64,000 nucleotides of DNA from Ramlibacter pallidus (GTDB taxonomy: Bacteria > Pseudomonadota > Gammaproteobacteria > Burkholderiales > Burkholderiaceae_C), in assembly GCF_015070875.1 (NCBI RefSeq), contig NZ_JADDIV010000002.1, forward strand, positions 744,001 to 808,000, given 5' to 3'. Of the stretch, positions 32,802-43,384 are shown piece after piece (the stretch's first letter is position 1; every line of letters starts with the position of its first letter). The translations under genes were made by a program, and so were the position numbers. Below the pieces are notes generated by a model. It was not told where the DNA came from. It worked only from the letters and a program-made list of their open reading frames with translations, and made no database searches.

Positions 32802-34312
32802 GGCGGGCCTCCGCGCGTGCGGGGGAAGCCGGAGAGGATGGCTTCGGCGCTCTCGAACGATCCGCTCACCTCCACGCCGTGCTCGTTCATGGTGAACTCG
32901 CGGATCGAGGTGTCGTACACGCTTTCGCGCATCTTCATGATGGACAGCAGCCGGTGCAGCTGCGACTTGAGTTCCACGTAGCGCAGCAGGATCACCGTCT
33001 CGACCACGTGCGCGAGTTCGGGGTTGGGCAGTTCGACCTGCGTGCCGAACAGGGGCTGCTCCTCGGACATCACGGTGGTCACGTCCCAGGTGCGCAGCTG
33101 GTTGGTCAGCGCCGACAGGAAGCGCGGCATGCGGTCCTCGTACACGGCGGCGGCATTGAAGCCCTGCACGCCGTCGATGAACAGGCGCCGGCGTCCGTGC
33201 TGCTCGCTGCGCACCTTCTCCAGCAGCGACTCCGCCAGCGAATCCATGTAGTGTTCCAGCGGCGGCTGCCAGATCAGTTCGATCAGGCCGTCCTCGACGT
33301 AGCGCCGCAGGGGGATGCCCATGGCGCCCACGCGCTCCAGCAGCCGCGGCGGCGGCTCGTAGAAGCCGAAGTAGATGCCTTTCTGCCCGTGGCGCGCGCC
33401 TTCCACCAGGAAGCTCAGGCCCAGCGTCGTCTTGCCCGAGCCCGGGGCCCCCAGCAGGGCGAGGGTGGAACCGGAAAGCACGCCGCCGTTCATCATGCGA
33501 TCGAGTTCGGGGATGCCGAAGGCCATGCGCTGGCGTTGCTCGGTGGCTTGCTGCGGCGGCTGGTCGAACTGGATCTCCGTGCGGGGGTGGATCTGCATCC
33601 CCTGGCTGGTGATTTCCACCTCGTGGCGGCCGCGCAGGTAGCCGCAGCCGCGGAACTTGTGCACCGTCAGTTCGCGCACGGCGCGGGGGCCGATCATCTG
33701 GTCCGACAGCTCGATCACGCCGTCGACCATCGCGTTCTCGTCGCGCCGCGACTGCTCGGGCTGCTCCACGGCGCACAACAGGGTCGTGGTGCCGGTGAGC
33801 GCGGTGGAGGCCTGCAGCTGGTTCAGGAACTCCTTGGCCTGCGCGCGCGGCCCGGCCGCCTGCTCGATCGACTCGAGGCCGTCGATCACGAAGATGCTCG
33901 GCTTCTCCTGCATCAGCGTCGTGCGGATCAGGGCGAGCAGGCCTTCGAGGCCTTCGTTCTTCAGCGTCTGGTAGCCGGCGATGTACTTCAGCTGCCGCCC
34001 CACCACGGTGGCGTCGAAGAAGCTCAGGCTGCCCAGGTGGCGCAGCATCTTGCCGTGCGATTCGGCCAGCACCGTCAGGTACACGCAGTGGCGCCCCGTC
34101 ATCGCGATGTGGTTGAAGCACAGCTGGTTGGCGACGATCGTCTTGCCGGCGCCCGGCGGGCCGTACAGCGTGTAGGTGCCCCCTTCGAAGAAGCCGCCCT
34201 TGAGGATGAAGTCCAGCCGCGGGATGCCGCTTTCGATGCGGGCCGGGCCGGTGGGGGCCGACGACGGGCTCCGGGCGGCGATGCGCCCGGGGTCCTGGTG
34301 CCTGCTAGCCAA
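32798..34312 (-). CDS. KaiC-like tandem RecA-fold ATPase
   Basis: A 504-residue protein with two KaiC domains. CI has Walker A YGPPGAGKTIVANQLCF and Walker B IFVIDGLESIEQ. CII has GAPGSGKTTLGLSFLV and RRLFIDGVQGF. The C-terminus follows cyanobacterial KaiC (ILLRYVELKSQLHRLLSIMK, then MRESVYDTSIREFTMNEHG). At the place of the KaiC phosphosites Ser431/Thr432 it reads PELAHVVE, so both appear replaced by Ala and His. No KaiA or KaiB is nearby. Its start overlaps the histidine kinase end by 8 bases and its stop overlaps the receiver start. A scaffold or signalling ATPase for that pair is a reasonable inference. Confidence 0.85.
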   Translation of the reverse strand: MASRHQDPGRIAARSPSSAPTGPARIESGIPRLDFILKGGFFEGGTYTLYGPPGAGKTIVANQLCFNHIAMTGRHCVYLTVLAESHGKMLRHLGSLSFFDATVVGRQLKYIAGYQTLKNEGLEGLLALIRTTLMQEKPSIFVIDGLESIEQAAGPRAQAKEFLNQLQASTALTGTTTLLCAVEQPEQSRRDENAMVDGVIELSDQMIGPRAVRELTVHKFRGCGYLRGRHEVEITSQGMQIHPRTEIQFDQPPQQATEQRQRMAFGIPELDRMMNGGVLSGSTLALLGAPGSGKTTLGLSFLVEGARHGQKGIYFGFYEPPPRLLERVGAMGIPLRRYVEDGLIELIWQPPLEHYMDSLAESLLEKVRSEQHGRRRLFIDGVQGFNAAAVYEDRMPRFLSALTNQLRTWDVTTVMSEEQPLFGTQVELPNPELAHVVETVILLRYVELKSQLHRLLSIMKMRESVYDTSIREFTMNEHGVEVSGSFESAEAILSGFPRTRGGPP

Positions 34313-35501
34313 GTTGCGTTCCTCCCGGCGCTTTCATGGGCAGCGTGACGACGAAGGTCGCGCCACGGCCCGCCTGGCTGTCCACGGCGATCTGCCCGCC
34401 GTGCGCGCGCACGATCTCGCGCACGATGTAGAGGCCGAGGCCCGCGCCCTCCTCGGTGCCGCCGGAGTGCACGCGTTCGTAGGGCTCGAAGATGCGCTCG
34501 TGGTCCTCGGTGGCGATGCCGCGGCCGTTGTCGCGCACGACGATGCGCGCCTCTCCGGTTTCGTAGGTGTGCACTTCCACCTTGCCGCCGCCGTACTTGA
34601 TGGCGTTGGTCAGGAGGTTGTGCACCACCTGCTCCAGGCGCAGGCGGTCCCAGACGCCCTTGACCGGATGGCAGTCGCTCAGGTCCAGTTCGGCGCCGGC
34701 CGCACGCGCCAGTTCGGACAGCCGGCCGGCGACGTCGTGCACCACGTCGCACAGGTCCATCGGTTGCGGGTTCAGCACCAGCCGGTCGTTCTCCACCTGG
34801 GCGCTGGTGAGCAGCAGGTCGACCATGCTGATCAGGCGGCGGAGTTGCCGCGAGGGCACTGCCAGCAGCTTCATCACCGTGCCGCTGTCCAGCGTGCCGC
34901 GCGAGCGCGCGGTGCGCTCCAGCAATTGCAGGTTCAGGAGGATGGACGAGATGGGGGTGCGCAGCTCGTGCGTGGCGACGGAGAGCTGGTGGTCGCGCGC
35001 CGCCAGCGCCTGCTGGACGCTCGGGCCCGGCTCAGAACGGCTGGCGAGTTCGGCCCGCGCTTCCGAGAAGATGGAGTGGACCGAACCCAGTGCGTCGCGC
35101 GTGAGGAGTCCCTGGTCCTGCAGGGCGGCCAGCGCCTCGAACTCCATGGCGTCCAGCGCGGGCACCATTTCCGAAGGCGGCGAATCCGCCGGCGGCAGCG
35201 CCTCCGTGACGCCGTCCCCGCCGCTCGTGCCGCGCTCCAGCCGGGCGCGCAGCTTGCGCAGCAGCCACTCGGGCAGCGGCGCGGGCAAGGCCGTGTCGGC
35301 GCGGTGCCGCCAGTGGTCGGCGAGCGCCTCCAGCAAGGGCTCCAGCCTGTCCTCGCGGGAGGGCAGGTCCTGGTTCGGCAGGGAAAAGGCTTCGTGGTTC
35401 AAGGTTTCTGGCGGAAAAGGCCGTCCCGCACGCACCCCGTGGCGCGTGGGTCGGATCCGTCCAGGCATCCGCAGGCATGGCAGGGAAGATAAGCCGGGCA
35501 C
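34305..35501 (-). CDS. Cytosolic sensor histidine kinase of the KaiC operon
   Basis: A histidine kinase of up to 398 residues. The N-terminal helical region (about 45-160) has no recognised sensor and resembles RsbRD-type helical bundles only in composition. The HisKA phospho-acceptor is His178 in SVATHELRTPIS. N box VVHNLLTNAIKYGGG, G1 DNGRGIATED and G2 GAGLGLYIVREIV are present. The start is uncertain: GTG at 35501 is the longest, ATG at 35468 is the first ATG, and no strong ribosome binding site separates them. There are no membrane helices. It is translated together with the KaiC-like ATPase and the receiver. Confidence 0.82.
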   Translation of the reverse strand: MPGLSSLPCLRMPGRIRPTRHGVRAGRPFPPETLNHEAFSLPNQDLPSREDRLEPLLEALADHWRHRADTALPAPLPEWLLRKLRARLERGTSGGDGVTEALPPADSPPSEMVPALDAMEFEALAALQDQGLLTRDALGSVHSIFSEARAELASRSEPGPSVQQALAARDHQLSVATHELRTPISSILLNLQLLERTARSRGTLDSGTVMKLLAVPSRQLRRLISMVDLLLTSAQVENDRLVLNPQPMDLCDVVHDVAGRLSELARAAGAELDLSDCHPVKGVWDRLRLEQVVHNLLTNAIKYGGGKVEVHTYETGEARIVVRDNGRGIATEDHERIFEPYERVHSGGTEEGAGLGLYIVREIVRAHGGQIAVDSQAGRGATFVVTLPMKAPGGTQLG

Positions 35502-35588
35502 CGTGGCTCATCTTGTAGGCTTGCGCCGATCGTCCTTGCCCGAGCCCGTCAACACGCCCGGTCCGGCGGGGGACGGTCCGCCCGTCGG

Positions 35589-37445
<1,857 letters not shown>

Positions 37446-37539
37446 GATGGACCGATTGTCCCCGAGGCGCCTTCCCAACGCCGGGCGGACGTCCCGCGCC
37501 GACCGCGAAAGCTGTGAACTCTGCGCAGTGCGGCGCCGC

Positions 37540-38448
37540 TCAGGCCTGTCCCTGCATCTGGCCGGCGGCGGCGACGGCGGCCGTGCGCGTCTCCACCCCC
37601 AGCTTCTCGTAGATGTGTTCCAGGTGCTTGTTCACCGTGCGCGGGCTCAGGCCGAGGATGTCGCCGATGTCCCGGTTGGTCTTGCCCTTGGCCAGCCAGG
37701 ACAGCACCTCGGCCTCGCGCGGCGTCAGCGAGGCGTTCAGGCCGCGCGGCGCCGGCGCCCCCGCCGCACCCACCCGCAGCAGCAGCATGGTCTCCGAGAA
37801 CGAGCCGGCGCCCATGTGGCGCGCCACCAGGCGCTCGCCCACCGCGAGGGGCCGGGCCGCTTCGCTGCCGGTGCCGATCGACGCCAGCCACTCGGAAGCC
37901 TCGGCCAGCCCGCGTGCGCCGAACGCGGCCTCCAGCCAGCGGGTGGCCTGCGGCGAGCGCCAGGCGATGCGGCCCTGCACGTCCAGCACGACGGCGCCCA
38001 TGCCGGCCACGTCCACGGCCTCGCGCGCCAGGCGGGCGGCGCGGGCGTTGCGCACGTGGGTCGCCACTCGCGCCAGCACCTCGGGGATGCGCAGCGGCTT
38101 CACGACGTAGTCGACCCCGCCGCTGGCGAAGCCTTCGAGGATCTGCGCCGTCTCCGACAGGCCCGTCATGAACACGATCGGCACGTGCGCCCAGGGCGGG
38201 GTGGCCTTGATCTCCCGGCACAGCGCGAAGCCATCGGTGCCCGGCATCACCGCGTCCAGCAGCACGGCATCGGGCACGGTGATCTCCAGCCGCTCGCGTG
38301 CCTCGCCGGCGTCGCGCGCCACCATGACCGTGTAGCCCTCGGCGTCCAGCGCGTCGCACAGCATGCGCAGCGTGTCGACGGCGTCGTCGACCACCAGCAC
38401 CGTGCGGCCCGCGCCGCCCCCAACGTCGTTCTCAGGAGCGGGCGACAT
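37540..38448 (-). CDS. LuxR-type response regulator, partner of the permease-kinase
   Basis: A 302-residue regulator. The N-terminal receiver has [10 protein letters not shown], phosphoacceptor Asp in [13 protein letters not shown], and YVVKPLRI. A middle PAS-like segment (residues about 150-215, [20 protein letters not shown]) precedes a LuxR/NarL helix-turn-helix: [20 protein letters not shown] and [20 protein letters not shown]. The start has a strong ribosome binding site (aggaggacgagg) and overlaps the kinase stop by 17 bases, so the pair is a two-component system. A TACGTTA-type palindrome in the divergent promoter region upstream of urtA is a candidate target. Confidence 0.88.
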   Translation of the reverse strand: MSPAPENDVGGGAGRTVLVVDDAVDTLRMLCDALDAEGYTVMVARDAGEARERLEITVPDAVLLDAVMPGTDGFALCREIKATPPWAHVPIVFMTGLSETAQILEGFASGGVDYVVKPLRIPEVLARVATHVRNARAARLAREAVDVAGMGAVVLDVQGRIAWRSPQATRWLEAAFGARGLAEASEWLASIGTGSEAARPLAVGERLVARHMGAGSFSETMLLLRVGAAGAPAPRGLNASLTPREAEVLSWLAKGKTNRDIGDILGLSPRTVNKHLEHIYEKLGVETRTAAVAAAGQMQGQA

Positions 38449-41400
38449 CCTCGTCCTCCTTCAGGCGGCCGGTGAGCGCGGCGAAGTCGAAGCGGTCGGC
38501 GGCGGCCTGCAGCCAGAGCAGCGCCTGGGCGTGTTCCGGCAGGGCGGCCTGCGCCGCCCGCAAGCGCTGCCTCAGCGCGGAAGCGTTGGCCTGGCGCGCC
38601 AGCCGCAGCAGGTCCTCGCGCAGGTCCGCCGGCAGGGCGTCGACCCCGGCCGCGGGCGAGGCGTCCAGCGTCGGGTAGAGCGGCGCCAGCGGCGTGTTGG
38701 AGCGCACCCATTCCAGCTGCAGCGCGCGCTCCAGCGCATCGAGCAGCTCGGACTCCAGCACCGGCTTGGCGACGAAGCCCTGGCATTGCAGTGCCTCGAT
38801 GCGGTCCGGCCGGTGGTCGAACAGGTTGCCGGAGACGAACACGATCGGCAGTTCCTCCGGTGTCTTCATGCCGCGCAGCAGCGCCGCCGTCTGCCAGCCG
38901 TCGAGGTCGTCCATGGTGATGTCCAGCAGCACCGCGTCGACCGGCTGGCGCTCCACCACTTCCGCGCATTCGCGCCCGCTGGCGGCTTCCAGCACCGTGA
39001 AGCCGAGCGGAACCAGCAGCGCCGCGAGCAGTTGCCGCTGCAGCGCCTGGTCGTCGACCACCAGCAGCGTGCGGTGCGGCGCCAGGTAGCCGATCGCCGG
39101 CTTCAGGTTCTGCGCGGGCGGCAGCGGACGGGCCGGGTCGCTGGTGATCTCCGGCAGGTAGAGGCGCACGCTGAAGGTGCTGCCGCAATCGGGCGTGCTG
39201 GCCAGCGTGAGTTCGCCGCCCATCAGCTCGGTCAGCAGGTGCGTGATGGTCAGCCCCAGCCCCGTGCCGGTGTCGCTGACGCGGCGGCCCGCGCTGCCGC
39301 GCTCGAAGGGCAGGAAGATGCGCTCCTGGTCCTGCGGCGCGATGCCGATGCCGGTGTCCACGACGTCCAGCTGGGCCACGTGCCGGCGGAAGTCCAGCCG
39401 CAGGCGCACTTCGCCGCGGGTGGTGAAGCGCACCGCGTTGGCCAGCAGGTTGATGAGGATCTGCCGCAGGCGCTTGGCGTCGGCGCGGATCCACGCCGGC
39501 ATGCGCCCGTACACCTCCACCGCGAAGTGCAGGCCCTTCGCGTTGGCCTGCTGCCGCATCATCCGGGCTACGTCGTCGACCAGCTCGCGCAGCGGCACCG
39601 GCGCAACGTCGAGCCGCAAGCGCCCGGCCTCGATGCGGGCCAGCTCCAGCGACCCGTCGATCAGCGCGTGCATGTGCTGGCCGCTGTGCTGCATGGTCGC
39701 CAGCGTCTCGCGCAGCCACCCCTCCACCTGCGGGTGCTTCAGCAGGATCTGCGTGTAGCCCAGGATGCTGTTCAGCGGCGAGCGCAGTTCGTGCGTCATT
39801 CCGGCGACGTAGCGCGTCTTGGCGAGGCTGGCGGATTCGGCCTGGTCCTTGGCCGCCTGCAGCGCCGCGTCGGTGCGGCGGTGCGCATCGATCTCCTGCA
39901 GCAGCAGCTGCGTCTGCCGCTCCGATTCGTCCTGCGCCAGCCGCCGGCTGTCGGTGGACAGCACGACCCACCAGGCGCACACCGCCGCCAGCAGCGCCAG
40001 CAGGGCGAAGGCCTTCAGGAAGGGCATGCGCAGCAACTCGGCGGGCGTGCCCAGGCTTTCCTGCACGTAGACCACCCCGAGCAGGAAGGCCGTCAGCCCG
40101 CACAGCGTGCACAGCACCATCAGGTAGTGGCCCACGCGGAAGTTGACGTGCGCGGCCCAGCCGCGCGGCAGCAGCGCCGCCGCCACGGCACGGATCTGGT
40201 CGGTGGCGCGGGAGTTCGTCTTGCAGCGGTCGTGGCAGCGCGTCTCCAGCGAGCAGCACAGCGAACAGATCGCGCCACCGTACGCCGGGCAACGCGCCAT
40301 GTCTTCCGACTCGAACTGGTTCTCGCAGACCACGCAGCGCACCAGCTCCCCCGGTGCCCATTCGGTGCTGGGCGAGCGCGCGAGGTAGAAGCGGCCGCGC
40401 GTGGCCCACGCCAGCAGGGGCGCCAGCGCCATCGACAGCGCCAGCGCGATGAAGGGCGAGAAGGCCGCCGCCTCCTCGCCGAGCAGGCCTGCATAGGCGA
40501 CGCAGGCCACCGTCGCCGCCAGCACCATCGCCCCCAGGCCGACCGGGTTGAAGTCGTAGAGGTGCGCGCGGCGGAACTCGATGTGCGGCGGGCTCAGGCC
40601 CAGCGGCTTGTTGATCACCAGGTCCGCCACCAGCGCCCCGACCCAGGCGATGGCCACGTTGCTGTAGATGGCGAGCACCTTCTCCAGCGCGCCGAACACG
40701 CCCAGCGTCATCAGCAGCGTGGCGATGCCGACGTTGAACACCAGCCACACGACGCGGCCTGGATGGCTGCGCGTGACGCGGGCGAAGAAGTTGGACCAGG
40801 CGAGCGAGCCGGCGTAGGCATTCGTGAGGTTGATCTTGATCTGCGACACGACGACGAACACCACCGTCATCGCCACGGCGAGTCCGGGCAGCCCGACCGC
40901 CTGCGTGAAGCCGGCCAGGAACATTTGCGTCGGCTCCGCGGCGCGGGCGACGTCGACTTCGAACTGCAGCGCGGCGAAGGCGAGGAAGGCGCCCCCCGCC
41001 ATCTTCAGCATGCCCATGCCGATCCATCCGGGGCCCGCGACGAGCACGGCCGCCCACCAGCGGAAGCGGTTCTCCGCCGTGCGTTCGGGCAGGAAGCGCA
41101 GGAAGTCGACCTGCTCGCCGATCTGCACCACCAGCGAGAAGATCACCGCCGCGGCGGCGCCGAACAACAGGGGATCGAAGCCGCTGCTGCCGCTGGCCAG
41201 GCCGGACAGGGTGGTGAAGTCGCGGTACAGCTGCGGCTGCGCCAGCGCGATCCAGACGAAGGGCAGCACCAGCAGGAACAGCCACAGCGGCTGCGTCCAG
41301 GCCTGCAGCCGCGAGATGAGCGTGATGCCGCGCATGGCCAGCGGCAGGATCACCAGCGACGACACCACGTAGCACCACTCCAGCGGCCAGTCGACCACCA

Positions 41401-41869
41401 TCTGCAGCGCCAGCGCCATGATGGCCGCCTCCAGCGCGAAGAAGATGAAGGTGAAGACGGCGTAGATCAGGGACGTGATCGTCGAGCCCAGGTAGCCGAA
41501 ACCGGCGCCGCGGGTGAGCAGGTCCATGTCCAGGCCGTAGCGCGCGGCGTAGTACGCGATCGGCAGCCCGGTCAGGAAGATCACGAGGCCGACCACGAGG
41601 ATCGCCCACATCGCGTTGCTGAAGCCGTAGTTCAGCGCGATCGCCCCGCCGATCGCCTCCAGCGCCAGGAAGGACAGCGAGCCGAAGGCGGTGTTCGCCA
41701 CGCGGAACTCGCTCCAGCGCCGGAAGCTCTTGGGCGTGTAGCGCAGCGCGTAGTCCTCCATGCTCTCGTCGGCGACCCACGAGTTGTAGTCGCGCCGGAA
41801 GCGGAAGATCGTCTGGGGGGCGGCCGCGAGCTCGCCGCGCGTCGCATGCGATGCCATGCGCCTGTCCAT
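38432..41869 (-). CDS. NCS1 permease fused to a hybrid histidine kinase
   Basis: A 1145-residue transporter-like sensor. Residues about 40-480 form an NCS1 (nucleobase/hydantoin/allantoin) permease: YTPKSFRRWSEFRVANTAFG, LTRGAGFGYLGSTITSLIYA, NLTNAYAGSLAWSNFFARV. Next comes a cysteine-rich cluster with Cys512, 515, 527, 535, 538, 539, 545 and 549, probably metal-binding. Two more membrane helices (about 575-640) follow, then a coiled coil and a HisKA domain with His693 (GMTHELRSPLNS). An ATPase domain (NLLANAVRF, DTGIGIAP, GTGLGLTIT), a receiver with Asp983 (AVLLDITMDD) and a helical C-terminus complete it. It pairs with the LuxR-type regulator and diverges from the amide/urea transporter. 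It presumably senses a ureide, amide or nucleobase. Confidence 0.88.
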   Translation of the reverse strand: MDRRMASHATRGELAAAPQTIFRFRRDYNSWVADESMEDYALRYTPKSFRRWSEFRVANTAFGSLSFLALEAIGGAIALNYGFSNAMWAILVVGLVIFLTGLPIAYYAARYGLDMDLLTRGAGFGYLGSTITSLIYAVFTFIFFALEAAIMALALQMVVDWPLEWCYVVSSLVILPLAMRGITLISRLQAWTQPLWLFLLVLPFVWIALAQPQLYRDFTTLSGLASGSSGFDPLLFGAAAAVIFSLVVQIGEQVDFLRFLPERTAENRFRWWAAVLVAGPGWIGMGMLKMAGGAFLAFAALQFEVDVARAAEPTQMFLAGFTQAVGLPGLAVAMTVVFVVVSQIKINLTNAYAGSLAWSNFFARVTRSHPGRVVWLVFNVGIATLLMTLGVFGALEKVLAIYSNVAIAWVGALVADLVINKPLGLSPPHIEFRRAHLYDFNPVGLGAMVLAATVACVAYAGLLGEEAAAFSPFIALALSMALAPLLAWATRGRFYLARSPSTEWAPGELVRCVVCENQFESEDMARCPAYGGAICSLCCSLETRCHDRCKTNSRATDQIRAVAAALLPRGWAAHVNFRVGHYLMVLCTLCGLTAFLLGVVYVQESLGTPAELLRMPFLKAFALLALLAAVCAWWVVLSTDSRRLAQDESERQTQLLLQEIDAHRRTDAALQAAKDQAESASLAKTRYVAGMTHELRSPLNSILGYTQILLKHPQVEGWLRETLATMQHSGQHMHALIDGSLELARIEAGRLRLDVAPVPLRELVDDVARMMRQQANAKGLHFAVEVYGRMPAWIRADAKRLRQILINLLANAVRFTTRGEVRLRLDFRRHVAQLDVVDTGIGIAPQDQERIFLPFERGSAGRRVSDTGTGLGLTITHLLTELMGGELTLASTPDCGSTFSVRLYLPEITSDPARPLPPAQNLKPAIGYLAPHRTLLVVDDQALQRQLLAALLVPLGFTVLEAASGRECAEVVERQPVDAVLLDITMDDLDGWQTAALLRGMKTPEELPIVFVSGNLFDHRPDRIEALQCQGFVAKPVLESELLDALERALQLEWVRSNTPLAPLYPTLDASPAAGVDALPADLREDLLRLARQANASALRQRLRAAQAALPEHAQALLWLQAAADRFDFAALTGRLKEDEDVARS

Positions 41870-41915
41870 GCAAGAACCAGTCCCGCACTCTGCGCGGCGT
41901 GTGCGCAGGCGCCAC

Positions 41916-41931
41916 TACGTTATTTAACGTA
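41916..41931. promoter_or_regulatory. Palindrome TACGTTA-TT-TAACGTA, candidate activator site
   Basis: Perfect 7-base arms with a TT spacer in the 161-base gap between the permease-kinase and urtA. The centre is about 63 bases upstream of the predicted urtA transcription start, a usual activator position. The LuxR-type regulator encoded next door is the likely binder. Only position and symmetry support this. Confidence 0.5.
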
Positions 41932-41960
41932 TGGGCGGGTTTTCCCTCGCTCCCTAGTCT

Positions 41961-41975
41961 TGGCACCAGCCCGGC
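41961..41975 (+). promoter_or_regulatory. Possible sigma-54 promoter of the urt/fmd operon
   Basis: TGGCACCAGCCCGGC: a TGGCAC -24 element and GC at -12 with the required GG-N10-GC spacing, though the -12 flank is CG not TT. Predicted start about 41987, 44 bases before the urtA ATG. Nitrogen-scavenging genes are commonly sigma-54 dependent. Confidence 0.4.
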
Positions 41976-42030
41976 GCAAACCCTGTCCCACGCCGGCTCC
42001 CAAGTTCAACCCGAAGCGAGGACCCGCCCC

Positions 42031-43299
42031 ATGAAGAAACCTGCCACGCACCAAGACCAGTCCGTGCCCAGCACCGATATCGCCCGTCGGCGCCTGCTCC
42101 AGGCGATGGGGGCGGCCTCGGTCGCCGGCCTGCCGGCCTGGGCCGGCGCCCAGCCCACCGCGCAGGTCAACACGACCAAGCTCGCGGTGACCGACACCGA
42201 AGTCACGGTCGGCCAGCTGCATTCGTCCACCGGCACGATGGCCATCTCGGAGACCGGCTCCATCCAGGCGGAGCAGCTGGCCATCGACCAGATCAACGCC
42301 ATGGGCGGCATCCTGGGGCGCAAGATCAAGGTGATCAAGGAGGACGGCGCGTCTGACTGGCCGACCTTCGCCGAGAAGTCGAAGAAGCTGCTGATCAACG
42401 ACCGCTGCGCCGCGGTGTTCGGCTGCTGGACCTCCGCCTCGCGCAAGGCGGTGCTGCCGGTGTTCGAGAAGGAGAACGGCCTGCTGTACTACCCGACCTT
42501 CTACGAAGGCCTGGAGCAGTCCAAGAACGTGATCTACACCGGCCAGGAAGCGACGCAGCAGATCCTCTACAGCCTGGACTGGGCGCAGAAGGAGAAGAAG
42601 GCCAAGACCTTCTTCCTGATCGGCTCCGACTACATCTGGCCGCGCACCTCGATGAAGATCGCGCGCAAGCACATCGAGAACTTCCAGAAGGGCAAGGTCG
42701 TCGGCGAGGAGTACTACCCGCTGGGCAGCACGAACTTCGGGTCCCTGATGAACAAGATCAAGGTGCAGAAGCCCGACTGCATCTTCACCGCGGTGGTGGG
42801 CGGCTCCAACGTGGCCTTCTACAAGGCGCTCAAGGCGGCCGGCATCACCGGCGACAAGCAGCTGCTGGTGACGCTGTCGGTCACCGAGGACGAGATGACC
42901 GGCGTGGGCGGCGAGAACTTCGCCGGCTTCTACTCCTCCATGAAGTACTTCCAGTCGCTGGAGAACGAGAACAACAAGAAGTTCGTGACGGCTTTCAAGG
43001 CCAAGTACGGCAAGGACGCCGTCATCGGCGACGTCACCCAGGCCGGCTACCTCGGCCCGTGGCTGTGGAAGGCGGCGGTGGAGAAGGCCAAGAGCTTCGA
43101 CGTCGACAAGGTGGTCGCGGCCTCGCGCACCGGCATCGAGCTGACCACGGCGCCGGAAGGCTACGTGAAGCTGGACCCGAACCACCACCTGTGGAGCAAG
43201 TCGCGCATCGCGATGGGCATGCCGGACGCCACCTTCAAGGTCGTCTCCGAGTCGCCCAACCTGATCAAGCCCGATCCGTTCCCCAAGGGCTACCAGTAA
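42031..43299 (+). CDS. urtA: Urea/short-chain amide ABC transporter, substrate-binding protein (UrtA/FmdD)
   Basis: A 422-residue periplasmic binding protein of the branched-chain amino acid/urea family. The N-terminus has a twin-arginine-like motif (ARRRLLQAMG) and hydrophobic stretch, suggesting Tat export. Family sequence: VTVGQLHSSTGTMAISETGS, AFGCWTSASRKAVLPVFE (variant of the UrtA CWTSASRK motif), GLLYYPTFYEGLEQSKNVIY and GSDYIWPRTS. These are characteristic of urea/amide-binding UrtA and Methylophilus FmdD. Gene order with fmdA, fmdB and amiE favours amides as well as urea. A GC-rich stem-loop follows the stop. Confidence 0.92.
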   Translation: MKKPATHQDQSVPSTDIARRRLLQAMGAASVAGLPAWAGAQPTAQVNTTKLAVTDTEVTVGQLHSSTGTMAISETGSIQAEQLAIDQINAMGGILGRKIKVIKEDGASDWPTFAEKSKKLLINDRCAAVFGCWTSASRKAVLPVFEKENGLLYYPTFYEGLEQSKNVIYTGQEATQQILYSLDWAQKEKKAKTFFLIGSDYIWPRTSMKIARKHIENFQKGKVVGEEYYPLGSTNFGSLMNKIKVQKPDCIFTAVVGGSNVAFYKALKAAGITGDKQLLVTLSVTEDEMTGVGGENFAGFYSSMKYFQSLENENNKKFVTAFKAKYGKDAVIGDVTQAGYLGPWLWKAAVEKAKSFDVDKVVAASRTGIELTTAPEGYVKLDPNHHLWSKSRIAMGMPDATFKVVSESPNLIKPDPFPKGYQ

Positions 43300-43311
43300 C
43301 CCTGCCTTCCT

Positions 43312-43332
43312 CCCTCCCCCTCCGGGGGAGGG
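43312..43332. repeat. GC-rich stem-loop between urtA and urtB
   Basis: CCCTCCCCC-TCC-GGGGGAGGG, perfect 9-base arms, followed by ccggggtggggg. This sequence pattern resembles intergenic REP-like elements of Comamonadaceae. Its place right after the binding-protein gene suggests mRNA stabilisation or partial termination that lowers permease expression relative to urtA. Confidence 0.65.
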
Positions 43333-43384
43333 CCGGGGTGGGGGCTCTCCCCCGCCTTCCTTCTTCACTCCCCGGAGCACCCGC

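Noticed and set aside
38363..42034. A 1223-codon open frame on the plus strand
   Set aside because: It is antisense to the permease-kinase gene, whose domains are unmistakable; composition is His/Arg/Gln-rich with no domain, typical of a GC shadow.
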